Made by a program: the position numbers and the translations under genes. A stretch of DNA of 64,000 bases from assembly GCA_964476375.1 (NCBI GenBank), contig CAYYZW010000159.1:41884-105883 (forward strand). Direction: 5' to 3'. The DNA is from SAT2750 sp964476375 (GTDB taxonomy: Bacteria > Planctomycetota > Planctomycetia > Pirellulales > Pirellulaceae). Position 1 is the stretch's first letter. Each line of letters starts with the position of its first letter. Shown one piece after another: positions 53,319-61,465 of this stretch. A model generated the notes under the pieces. It did no database searches and was not told the DNA's origin. It saw nothing but the letters and a program-made list of their open reading frames with translations.

Positions 53319-54475
53319 ATCTTGTTCGCCCGCAGCTCCTTGAGGGGATAGTGCGTATCCCGCCACTGGATTCCACCGCGCCAGTAGGTCAGGAAGGTAT
53401 TACGGATGAGTATATAGATGGTCAGCAGGATCGTCAGGGGAAAACAGAAGACCGAGAAAATTCGTACTCCGACGTGACGGGTCCAGATCATGTTCAATCC
53501 GAGCATCAGGACGACCACCGCCAGGTAAATCCAGCGGGATATTCCGGGGGCCACGGCGATGGCCACGAACGGCCAAAGAAAAATGCCAATCAACCCAAGC
53601 ACGATGCCGGCCAGTACCGTCAAGCGGTATTCCACACCGGCGACAATATTCTTCTCCAGGCCGCGAACAAGTTCCCCCACCGATGCATACCACTGGACCG
53701 AGACGGCACCCATCGCATCGACCATCTCCAGGCGGTGGCCGGTTTTTTTTATCAGCTTTCCCAGTTGCACATCATCATCCGGGCGCATGCGAATTGGCTC
53801 ATGCATCCCTGCGTCCCGGTAAGCCTCTGCTGATACCAGGTTAAATGCCCCCACCCCGACATAGGCCGGGCTCTCGGGATTCGGCGCCAGCCAGGGTTTG
53901 AAATAACTGACAAAGCCACTGGCAAACAGGGCCACAAAGGACTCCAGCACCAGGGACGGCATCGTGATCGAGGGAAGTGCCGCAAGCATGCCCAGCTTTT
54001 CTCTCTCTGCATGCGCAACGGCGCGCTGAAGCGAGGAGGGCTCGAAGACAACATCGGCATCGGTAAACAGGATGTATTGACCCCTCGCGATCATCGCACC
54101 CTCTTGAAGTGCGTGGTTCTTTCCAAGCCAGTTGTCCGGAAGCACCTCCAGGTGCTGAACCTGCAGTTCGGGATAATCTATCGAAATCCTGTCCAGGATA
54201 CTCCCGGTGGCATCGGTCGAGCGGTCATTCACGACGATCACTTCAAGCAGCGGATAGTCCAGTGCCAGCAGGGAGAGGAGCGCCTGTTCGATATCCCGCT
54301 CCTCGTTCCGGGCGGCGACAACAATCGAGAGTGACGGCAGGGGCTGGTCGGTATCGGGAAGATCTTCCAGCGCACGGATACGACGCATCCCCAGTTCGAG
54401 CTGGAGGTGATAGAGAATGATTGCCAGCAGGTGGAGTGTTCCTGCACCAACGAGAACCTGCTCCAGCAATGTCAT
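53315..54475 (-). CDS. Membrane glycosyltransferase, family 2
   Basis: 386 residues. One N-terminal helix (about 4-25), then a GT-A domain with SIVVAARNEERDIEQ, VNDRSTDAT and the DxD-type FTDADVVF, followed by PDDDVQLG and three or four helices in the last 110 residues. The plan resembles family 2 enzymes of carotenoid or hopanoid glycosylation, but the acceptor is not known. Start and stop overlap both neighbours by four bases. Grouping with a ceramidase-like enzyme suggests work on a lipid; this is inference. Confidence 0.88.
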   Translation of the reverse strand: MTLLEQVLVGAGTLHLLAIILYHLQLELGMRRIRALEDLPDTDQPLPSLSIVVAARNEERDIEQALLSLLALDYPLLEVIVVNDRSTDATGSILDRISIDYPELQVQHLEVLPDNWLGKNHALQEGAMIARGQYILFTDADVVFEPSSLQRAVAHAEREKLGMLAALPSITMPSLVLESFVALFASGFVSYFKPWLAPNPESPAYVGVGAFNLVSAEAYRDAGMHEPIRMRPDDDVQLGKLIKKTGHRLEMVDAMGAVSVQWYASVGELVRGLEKNIVAGVEYRLTVLAGIVLGLIGIFLWPFVAIAVAPGISRWIYLAVVVLMLGLNMIWTRHVGVRIFSVFCFPLTILLTIYILIRNTFLTYWRGGIQWRDTHYPLKELRANKI

Positions 54476-55431
54476 TTTTTCAGTCCCAGCACACGGCGAG
54501 CATTGTCCTGATAAATCTTGGCGGTCACCTCGGCCGGTAACGTCAGCTTCTCTTCAAAAAGTTCAAACTGGGGGATCTCCTGCTGCGGCGTCAGGTAATC
54601 CGTGCCAAACATGATCCGATCCTGTCGACGCACAAGAAACTTGTGACCAAACTCCAGATCCCGACTGATCGAGTTCGCCCCACTGCCTGCAGAGAGATCC
54701 CCGTAGATGTTGTCATATTTTTCCATCAGTCGATCAATGGCTCCCCCCGGAGCCGTCGGGCCCTTGGGATATCCACCCAGCCCGTTCGCCGGCACGTCAC
54801 CGGAAATCGATGCCCACCAGCCAGGGCCATGGCCAATAAAGATACACCCGGGATGCTGCCGGATTGCATTCTCCAGTCCCGGAAGGCCCGGCTTGTCCGT
54901 GTTTCGCTGCGTGTCCAGGTGAAACAGGAGAGGCAGCTTGACCTCCTCACAGGCGGCATAAATCGCCATGTTGCGGGGATCATCCACCGCCACGCCCGGC
55001 TTGTGTTCTCCAAAACCACGGGCCCCTGCATCCTGGTATTTCCTCAGCATATCCGCCAGGCCCTTCACGCCCCCACGGTAGGACGTCCGCGGGTCAACGC
55101 TGCAGAAGGGGATCAGCCGGTCCCGGTGTTCTCTTGTTTCGTTCAGCACAAAGTCAGCGGTCAGCGGGTAACTGGAAGATTCCGGGGATACCAGCGGGAG
55201 CACCACGGCCTGCTCGATACCGGTGGAGTCCATCCAGCGAAGCATCACCTCGGCCGAGAGGTACTCGGTGCTGTTCCATGTCTGGCCCAGGTGCGTGTGC
55301 ATGTCGATATAGCGGTTGGACTTCCTGGGTGCCGCGTTCAGGGCCCCCGTGGCGGCCAGCACTGAACCGCCGATCAGTCCAGCCTGCGTGCAGAATGTGC
55401 GACGGGTGATCCTCTTTTTCTGCTCGTTCAT
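54472..55431 (-). CDS. Exported amidohydrolase-family protein (amidohydrolase 2 type)
   Basis: 319 residues. A Tat-like signal (ITRRTFCTQAG, about 8-18) opens it. The TIM-barrel shows the metal-binding HTH in IDMHTHLGQ, a later H in LFHLDT, GHGPGW and the C-terminal acid in MFGTDYLTP. Such enzymes hydrolyse or decarboxylate small carboxylates or lactones. It is the first gene of the coupled three-gene unit. Substrate unknown. Confidence 0.87.
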   Translation of the reverse strand: MNEQKKRITRRTFCTQAGLIGGSVLAATGALNAAPRKSNRYIDMHTHLGQTWNSTEYLSAEVMLRWMDSTGIEQAVVLPLVSPESSSYPLTADFVLNETREHRDRLIPFCSVDPRTSYRGGVKGLADMLRKYQDAGARGFGEHKPGVAVDDPRNMAIYAACEEVKLPLLFHLDTQRNTDKPGLPGLENAIRQHPGCIFIGHGPGWWASISGDVPANGLGGYPKGPTAPGGAIDRLMEKYDNIYGDLSAGSGANSISRDLEFGHKFLVRRQDRIMFGTDYLTPQQEIPQFELFEEKLTLPAEVTAKIYQDNARRVLGLKK

Positions 55432-55596
55432 ACTCCATCTCCCGGCCTGCTGGCCTCGTGTGAATTGACGGCAATGCCATTATCTTGCCTCCCCACGGAG
55501 GACAAGACAACGGGGCTGCTGCGCCAGAATCGCGATCATGGTAGGATGGAACCGTCACAAGGAGAGGAGCCCACGGGCGTAATAAGGATCCGGGAG

Positions 55597-56469
55597 ATGG
55601 CCATCGTCGCCAACAAACTCATCGAGGGCGATTGCCTGGAAGGCATGAAGCAGCTGGCCGACGGATCTGTCGACCTGGTTTTTGCCGATCCACCATTCAA
55701 TATTGGCTACCACTACGATGTCTACCAGGACAACCTGGAGGACAACGAGTACCTGGACTGGTCACGACAGTGGATGGAAGAAGTCATCCGGGTTCTCAAG
55801 GACGACGGTTCTTTCTGGCTTGCAATCGGCGATGAATATGCTGCCGAGATGAAAGTTCTGATGCAGCGGACACTGGGGATGACCTGCCGGAGCTGGGTTA
55901 TCTGGTATTACACGTTTGGCGTGAACTGCCAGAAAAAATTCAACCGCTCCCATGCCCATCTCTTCCAGATGGTCAAGGATCCCGACAACTTCACTTTTAA
56001 CGCCGATGCCATTCGAGTCCCCTCCGCCCGGCAGCTGGTGTATGGGGACAAGCGTGCCAATCCTCGCGGCCGGCTGCCGGACGACACCTGGATCCTCCGG
56101 CCCCAGGATCTTCCGGAAGGATTCCAGCCGGACGACGATACCTGGTATTTCCCCAGGGTGGCAGGAACTTTCAAGGAACGATCCGGGTTTCACGGGTGCC
56201 AGATGCCCGAACAACTGCTGGGCAGGATCATCCGCATCAGCAGTAACGAAGAGGAACTGGTACTCGATCCGTTTGCAGGCAGTGGAACCACGCTGGCGGT
56301 GGCTTGCAAGCTGCGAAGAAAATACCTGGGCTATGAAATATCAACGGACTACGTGAAAGCAATTCGACAACGGCTTGGGAATATCCAGCCCGGGGACGAT
56401 CTCGACGGAGCGGCGGAGCCCCTGGTGAGTGCCCCCTCGACCGACCAGGGGCGCAAGCTCCAAGCCTGA
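55597..56469 (+). CDS. Solitary DNA methyltransferase, beta class (N4-cytosine/N6-adenine)
   Basis: 290 residues from ATG 55597, eight bases after AAGGA; the longer frame from 55465 is rejected. Catalytic motif DPPF (31-34) comes before the SAM motif DPFAGSGTT (about 223-231), the order of the beta class, as in CcrM and many type II enzymes. No restriction endonuclease or specificity subunit is adjacent, so it is probably an orphan methyltransferase for regulation or a remnant of a restriction system. The target sequence is unknown. The isomerase gene follows after 13 bases. Confidence 0.9.
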   Translation: MAIVANKLIEGDCLEGMKQLADGSVDLVFADPPFNIGYHYDVYQDNLEDNEYLDWSRQWMEEVIRVLKDDGSFWLAIGDEYAAEMKVLMQRTLGMTCRSWVIWYYTFGVNCQKKFNRSHAHLFQMVKDPDNFTFNADAIRVPSARQLVYGDKRANPRGRLPDDTWILRPQDLPEGFQPDDDTWYFPRVAGTFKERSGFHGCQMPEQLLGRIIRISSNEEELVLDPFAGSGTTLAVACKLRRKYLGYEISTDYVKAIRQRLGNIQPGDDLDGAAEPLVSAPSTDQGRKLQA

Positions 56470-56482
56470 ATAGGAATACCGC

Positions 56483-57304
56483 ATGAAATATGCCATCTGT
56501 AACGAGACCTTCAAGGAATGGCCCTTTGACGACGCCTTTGCCATGGCTGCCGAGTGTGGCTATACGGGAATCGAGTTTGCCCCTTTCACTATCCACAAGG
56601 ATGCCTGCCAGATTCCGGCAGCACAACGAACGGAGATCCGTGCCCAGGTCGAATCATACGGGCTGCAGGGGATCGGGCTCCACTGGCTGCTGGCCTTCAC
56701 CGAGGGATACTACCTGACCAGCCCTGACGAGGCGGTCCGACAGAGAACGGCCCAGTACCTTGGCGAACTGGCACGCCTCTGCCGGGACCTGGGGGGAACG
56801 ATCCTCGTGCTCGGTTCACCGCAGCAGAGAAACCTGCTGCCGGGGATCAGCCATGACCAGGGTTCAGATTACGCCGCGGACGTGCTCCGGCAGGCTGCAC
56901 CGGTCTTTGAGGACTGTGGTATCACGCTGGCAGTGGAACCGCTCAGTCCTGCCGAGGGTGATTTTCTTAACACCGCGGCGCTGGGAGCAGAGCTGGCTGA
57001 AAAAGTGGACTCCCAGAGCGTCCAGCTTCACCTGGACGTGAAAGCGATGTCCAGCCAGCAGGAGCCGATCGTGGAGACAATCCGTGATTTTCATCACCTG
57101 ATGGCACATTTCCATGCGAACGATGCCAACCTGCGGGGACCCGGCATGGGGGACATCGACTTTGTTCCCATCCTGCAGGTGCTCAAGGATGTCGGCTATG
57201 ACGGCTGGGTATCGGTCGAGGTCTTCGATTACGAGCCAGGCGTGGAATCACTCTGCCGCGATAGCATCGAGTATCTCAAGAAGTGTGAGGCCGCGCTGAC
57301 CTAG
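56483..57304 (+). CDS. Sugar phosphate isomerase/epimerase (xylose isomerase-like TIM barrel)
   Basis: 273 residues. The AP endonuclease 2/xylose isomerase-like barrel shows AEPLSP-like VEPLSPAEGDFLN, LHLDVKAMS and HFHANDANLRGPG with metal-binding His and Asp, and WVSVEVFDYEPG near the end. Members interconvert ketoses or inosose-type sugars. AGGAAT precedes the start. Its stop codon and that of the convergent ferredoxin gene overlap in CTAG at 57301-57304. Confidence 0.88.
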   Translation: MKYAICNETFKEWPFDDAFAMAAECGYTGIEFAPFTIHKDACQIPAAQRTEIRAQVESYGLQGIGLHWLLAFTEGYYLTSPDEAVRQRTAQYLGELARLCRDLGGTILVLGSPQQRNLLPGISHDQGSDYAADVLRQAAPVFEDCGITLAVEPLSPAEGDFLNTAALGAELAEKVDSQSVQLHLDVKAMSSQQEPIVETIRDFHHLMAHFHANDANLRGPGMGDIDFVPILQVLKDVGYDGWVSVEVFDYEPGVESLCRDSIEYLKKCEAALT

Positions 57305-57693
57305 CCACTGGCCTTGAGCTCTGCCAGGTGCTGTGCCGTTCCCACCAGCCGATCCCAGTTGTCCCGGATATACTCCGGCGGGCCGCCCACCTGGGCGACT
57401 ACCTGGGCCACCTGCTCGGTAGCCACCATCTCGATCGCATCCCAGGGACAAACAAGCAGCTCGTAGGGATTTGATTTTTTCTGGGGAATGTGCACACAGA
57501 CCTCACACCCCACACAGCGTTCCAGGTCGATCTCACACCAGCTCTGGCTCCCCTTGATCCCCAGGTGAAGCGATTTCAGATCGATACAATCAACCGGACA
57601 GACTTCCAGGCAGGACTCGCAGCCCGTGCAGTTATCGGCATTGATAACTGCCAGTTCCTTGGGAAGTTTTTTTCGAGGCCCTTGCTTGGCCAT
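57301..57693 (-). CDS. 2[4Fe-4S] ferredoxin with widened second cluster
   Basis: 130 residues. The first motif is standard: Cys22, Cys25, Cys28, Cys32 (CTGCESCLEVCP). In the second, Cys60, Cys63 and Cys66 (CVGCEVC) are followed by 15 residues before Cys82-Pro rather than the usual three. Bacterial-type ferredoxins exchange the last Cys between the two clusters, so the first cluster would be completed by Cys82. A charged helical tail (about 90-130) follows. It carries electrons for an unknown partner. It overlaps the end of the convergent isomerase gene by four bases. Confidence 0.88.
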   Translation of the reverse strand: MAKQGPRKKLPKELAVINADNCTGCESCLEVCPVDCIDLKSLHLGIKGSQSWCEIDLERCVGCEVCVHIPQKKSNPYELLVCPWDAIEMVATEQVAQVVAQVGGPPEYIRDNWDRLVGTAQHLAELKASG

Positions 57694-57777
57694 GGTCCAT
57701 CTTCTCTTTCCGGGGAAGGCTGCCGCGAGCGAGTATGTTGATTATAGGAACCCATCGGCCGGCGGCCAACCGCCGGT

Positions 57778-59064
57778 TTAACCTGGGATCCTTTCATCGC
57801 GAAAAAGATCCTCGCTGGACTGACGACGCCTGACCAGTTCTGCCTGGCCGTCCGTAACCAGGACCTCCGCGGCATGGGGCTTGGAATTGTAGTTGGATCC
57901 CATCACGGCGCCGTAGGCCCCGGCACATTCCAGTACAAGGTACTCGCCCACGCGTGCTTCCGGCAGCCGCCGGCTACAGACAAAGCCGCCCTCCTGCTGC
58001 GTGAAGATATCCCCGGATTCACAGAGTGGACCGCCCACGATCACCTCCACCTCCTGGCGGGGCTCGTCGTCCGAGGGGACCACCGAGATGGGGTGGTACG
58101 CGCCATAAAGGATAGGCCTGGCAAGATTATTGAAACCGGCATCGACAAGGTAAAAGAGATTCTCCCCCATCCGCTTGACGGCCCGGATCTCGGTAAGCAG
58201 GAAGCCACTTTCGGCGACCAGGAACCGGCCCGGTTCAATCTCCAGGTTGACCCGGTGGCCACAATCATCCTGCAGACCGTTGCGGACCGAATTCCAGAGC
58301 TCAAAATGACGGGCCAGGTCGATACAGGATTCGCCTTCCTGGTAGGGGATCGGCAGTCCGCCACCGGCACTGATGCTATGGACCGTGTCACCCACCTGGC
58401 GGGCCACCCTGTCCATCACCTCACAGACCTGGGCCAGGTGTTCCAGGTCGGTTCCCGACCCGATGTGCATGTGCAGCCCGGAAATCGTGACCTGGTGGCG
58501 GGCAGCACTCTGGAGAGCTTCCTCGAGCTCTTCATGCCAGATGCCATGCTTTGAATGCTCACCACCCGTGTTGGTCTTCTGGCTGTGTCCATGGCCGAAT
58601 CCGGGATTGATCCGCAGGGTAAGATCACTGCCCGGCCTGGCCTCTCCCAGCTGGCCAATCATGTCAGCCGAGCCGGCATTCACATGAAGATCATGCTCCA
58701 CGACCAGGTCCAGCGCCTCGTGATCGAAGATATCCGCGGTGTAGACAATTTCTGGCGGGGAGTCACCGGCGGTCCCATCCGGGCTTCCACCACCGTAGCC
58801 GGCCGCCAGGGCTCGCCGGATCTCACCGGCGCTGACCGTGTCGACCAGTCCTCCCTGCCGGCGGACCAGGTCCACGACGGCCAGGTTGGAACACGCCTTC
58901 TGTGCAAATCGAACCGTATCAAACTGGTGCAGCTCAGCAAACCTCTGGATAATCGTCGCCGCATCATAGATGTAGGTCGGCGTACCAAACTGCGCAGCAA
59001 GATCTCCCGCCGGGATTCCGGCAATCTGCCTGCGCGTGGTGGAAAAGGCCTGTGAATCGGACAT
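57778..59064 (-). CDS. lysA: Diaminopimelate decarboxylase
   Basis: 428 residues. PLP binds Lys56 in RFAQKACSN; HMHIGSG, SAGGGLPIPY and EPGRFLVAE are the alanine-racemase-fold signatures, and CESGDIF carries the catalytic Cys of the partner subunit. It makes lysine, the last step of the diaminopimelate route. Related carboxynorspermidine decarboxylases exist, but sequence and length favour LysA. Lysine made here is also the substrate of EpmB, though the genes are not linked. Confidence 0.93.
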   Translation of the reverse strand: MSDSQAFSTTRRQIAGIPAGDLAAQFGTPTYIYDAATIIQRFAELHQFDTVRFAQKACSNLAVVDLVRRQGGLVDTVSAGEIRRALAAGYGGGSPDGTAGDSPPEIVYTADIFDHEALDLVVEHDLHVNAGSADMIGQLGEARPGSDLTLRINPGFGHGHSQKTNTGGEHSKHGIWHEELEEALQSAARHQVTISGLHMHIGSGTDLEHLAQVCEVMDRVARQVGDTVHSISAGGGLPIPYQEGESCIDLARHFELWNSVRNGLQDDCGHRVNLEIEPGRFLVAESGFLLTEIRAVKRMGENLFYLVDAGFNNLARPILYGAYHPISVVPSDDEPRQEVEVIVGGPLCESGDIFTQQEGGFVCSRRLPEARVGEYLVLECAGAYGAVMGSNYNSKPHAAEVLVTDGQAELVRRRQSSEDLFRDERIPG

Positions 59065-59100
59065 GGGTCAACTGCTTTATGGAAAAAACATCAAAAAGCA

Positions 59101-59135
59101 ATGCCGGCATCCCGGCAGGGCTGGGAGACCGGCAT
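59101..59135 (-). terminator. Hairpin between the secreted protein gene and lysA
   Basis: ATGCCGG (59101-59107) and CCGGCAT (59129-59135) form a perfect seven-base stem with a 21-base inner region that can itself pair partly. It lies after the stop of the 59175 gene and before the lysA start, so it may end the first transcript. No T-run is evident. Confidence 0.3.
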
Positions 59136-59174
59136 CACGTGAAAGAAAGACCTGAACGATCTCGTGGTTCTGAA

Positions 59175-60833
59175 CTAGAACCCGGGAGGTGCAGTCGGCA
59201 CCAACGTTGTCGCACCCAGGCCAATTGCCTTGATTGCCACCTCGTCCAACTGGATGCGAAAACGGCTTCCGTTGGGAATTGGTTCGGCTGTCATCGAGAT
59301 CCTGTCCGCGCCCGGCAGGCCCGAAACCCTTTCAAGGATTTGCTTTCCCTCGGGAGGAAGATCCGGGATGACCGCGGCGGCAAATTTCATCAGCTTCGTT
59401 GTCGACATGGAGAGCTGCAGCTGGGGGACGATCTTTCCCTCCGTCGAGTTGTCGATTGCCGACTTGACTGCTGCCAGGCTGCCCTGTCCAGCGCCAAAAA
59501 AGATGCCTTCATTGCCGACACCGATCACCACGTCCAGGGCCGGGCCAAAGACCGTGCTGAGCGTCGGGTCCGGGGGAAGTGGCATGCTCATGGAATGAAA
59601 AGTGACTCCCTTGTGGGTGTCCACACTGAGCTTGATCGCGGGAGCCCCTGGCTCCTCGGCGGCAAGCTTGAGGACTTCCTGCAGGGCGGCATCAAGCTTC
59701 TTACCACCCACAACCTGGACAGCACCGATCGCCAGCATTTTCGAATCGTTGAAAGAGACCGAGGATGCTAGATCCACCTTCTCCCCCTTGATGGTGTCAC
59801 TCAACACGGCCATGCCATCGGTCAGTGCCTTTTTCAGGGCGGCACGCTGCGCCGAATCGAGGCCCGTGTCGTTGTCCAGGGTCGCCAGGGCTTCTGTCTC
59901 CACCTGCCCCAGCATGACCTCAAACGTCGCGATGTCCGAATCGGCAAACTTGGAACTCATGTTCATGGAAATCGCCGCGTCCTCGGGAAGAAAACCCGAA
60001 AAGAGCGTTTCCATATCTCCGATTTCCGCCGACTCTTCAGCCAGTTTCGTTCCCTCGATCGCCACCACGGCGACATCGAGATGGACATTCTTAGCCTGCC
60101 GGTCAATGGAAAAACCGAGCGTCATGGAATCGATCTCGTCGATCATGCGAAGCATTTCATCCATCTGGGCCTGGGTGATCTGGCGGCGAGTTTCGTACTG
60201 CTCGTCGGTTTCGCCCGGCAGGGGCTGCAGGCCAAGCTCGATCCCTGTCCTCAACTGGGTCTCTACCAGGTTCAGGTACAGTTCCGGCACCGCCTGGAGA
60301 TTTCCCTGGACCGCAAAGTCATACTGCTTCTCAAGGCCGCCAAGCAGCTTGGCTGGATCTGCCGGCAGGTCCGCCAGTTGTTCCTTTGCCTGGGCGATAT
60401 AGGCATAGCTCCCCGAGTGCTTCATGAAGACAGGCGCCAGCGGTGTCTGCATCGTGTAGACCCCATCGCCGGCATCCTGTGCTGGGCCCAGCGTTTGTTC
60501 GAGAAGGGCCAGTGCCACATCAAAATTCGTGACCGGGATAAAGCCAATCATCTCCACACCAATCCCCTTGGCCTGGATCACGGCGCCCATCGGCTTGGTC
60601 GTATCCAGCCCCTGGCCAAAAGCCGCGATCATGCCGGGAATCTGCTCGGCCACACCCGGGATCTCGGCGAGCTCTGCCAGGTACCCAATGTCATCGGAAA
60701 GCTCCTTCACACTGCTGATGGAAACAACCAGCATGGGCTTGCTGGATGCATCCTGGGCAGGTGCCTGGAGTGCTGGAAGAAGCAACGCTACGGCGGCACA
60801 AAGGACGATGACTTTTCTGCGGATAATGATCAC
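59175..60833 (-). CDS. Secreted protein of unknown function
   Basis: 552 residues. A signal peptide (about 1-27: VIVLCAAVALLLPALQAPAQ) directs export. The mature part is acidic and mixed alpha/beta, with repeated segments such as MLVVSISSVKELSDDIGYL and, later, LDVVIGVGNEGIFFGAGQGS. I do not recognise a catalytic motif or a known domain; similarly built secreted proteins occur widely in planctomycetes and might bind peptides or act as periplasmic structural proteins. It has its own terminator-like hairpin upstream from infA. Confidence 0.65.
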   Translation of the reverse strand: MIIIRRKVIVLCAAVALLLPALQAPAQDASSKPMLVVSISSVKELSDDIGYLAELAEIPGVAEQIPGMIAAFGQGLDTTKPMGAVIQAKGIGVEMIGFIPVTNFDVALALLEQTLGPAQDAGDGVYTMQTPLAPVFMKHSGSYAYIAQAKEQLADLPADPAKLLGGLEKQYDFAVQGNLQAVPELYLNLVETQLRTGIELGLQPLPGETDEQYETRRQITQAQMDEMLRMIDEIDSMTLGFSIDRQAKNVHLDVAVVAIEGTKLAEESAEIGDMETLFSGFLPEDAAISMNMSSKFADSDIATFEVMLGQVETEALATLDNDTGLDSAQRAALKKALTDGMAVLSDTIKGEKVDLASSVSFNDSKMLAIGAVQVVGGKKLDAALQEVLKLAAEEPGAPAIKLSVDTHKGVTFHSMSMPLPPDPTLSTVFGPALDVVIGVGNEGIFFGAGQGSLAAVKSAIDNSTEGKIVPQLQLSMSTTKLMKFAAAVIPDLPPEGKQILERVSGLPGADRISMTAEPIPNGSRFRIQLDEVAIKAIGLGATTLVPTAPPGF

Positions 60834-61162
60834 GGCGAGGTTCTCCTAGCGGAACATGTGGTTCGGTGTTTTCTAAAGCCCTGGAACAGGTGGACTGCCA
60901 TCCGGGCAAGATTACAGGAAAAAACGTCCATGCGTTTTTCCCGTTTCCAGGAGGAAGTTTGCCCTGGCAACTCCACCTTGAAATGACATCTCCCTGTTTG
61001 CGAAAAGTGGCGTTTCTACTTCCACCTTTTCCACAAAGGGAAAGATTCCTTCATTCTAGCTATCCTCATGGGGTGAAGAAATACCCCAGCTGCATCACCA
61101 CAAAAAGAAACATCTGCGTTGGAGCTGGAAAAAAGGGGGGCTGGCTGAGAGTGCCGGCTCTT
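60834..61162. other. Intergenic region with terminator hairpins, no gene seen
   Basis: 329 bases between infA and the secreted protein gene, both on the minus strand. It contains the strong A/T hairpin at 60917-60941 and a weaker one, GGGGT (61070-61074 region) pairing with ACCCC about eight bases on. No small ORF with coding character was found. Promoter elements for the 59175 gene should lie between the hairpin and 60834 but were not identified. Confidence 0.45.
60917..60941 (-). terminator. Hairpin with A/T-rich stem, likely terminator after infA
   Basis: GGAAAAAACG (60917-60926) pairs with CGTTTTTCC (60933-60941) around TCCATG, with one bulged A. Read on the minus strand it ends in a T-run, as an intrinsic terminator should. 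It would stop transcription coming from infA. Confidence 0.55.
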
Positions 61163-61384
61163 CTAGCGTTCACGGTAGGTAATACGGCCCTTTGTCAGGT
61201 CGTAAGGCGACAGTTCCACCCGCACACGATCACCCGGAACGATACGGATAAAATGCTTTCTCATTTTGCCTGCCACGTGAGCCAGCACGAGGGCACCATT
61301 TTCCAGCTGAACACGAAACCTGGTGTTTGCCAGTGCCTGCGTCACGGTGCCTTCGACTTCAAGCGCTTCTTCTTTTTTCGACAT
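61163..61384 (-). CDS. infA: Translation initiation factor IF-1
   Basis: 73 residues from ATG 61384, preceded by GAGGAG. The S1-like fold is seen in EVEGTVTQALANTRFRVQLENG and GKMRKHFIRIVPGDRVRVELSPYDLTKGRITYR, nearly the universal IF-1 sequence. It binds the ribosomal A site during initiation. No ribosomal protein gene accompanies it here, so it is a stand-alone gene rather than part of a spc-type operon. Confidence 0.97.
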   Translation of the reverse strand: MSKKEEALEVEGTVTQALANTRFRVQLENGALVLAHVAGKMRKHFIRIVPGDRVRVELSPYDLTKGRITYRER

Positions 61385-61465
61385 CAAGGGCTCCTCGGGG
61401 ACATGTTCTTCTCACCACGGTTTTCATTAAACATCAAAAATCCCGATAACGTCCACCCCGATGCG

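Noticed and set aside
59065..59174. Lysine riboswitch before lysA
   Set aside because: The gap is about 110 bases, too short for the roughly 170-base lysine riboswitch, and only a simple hairpin is visible.
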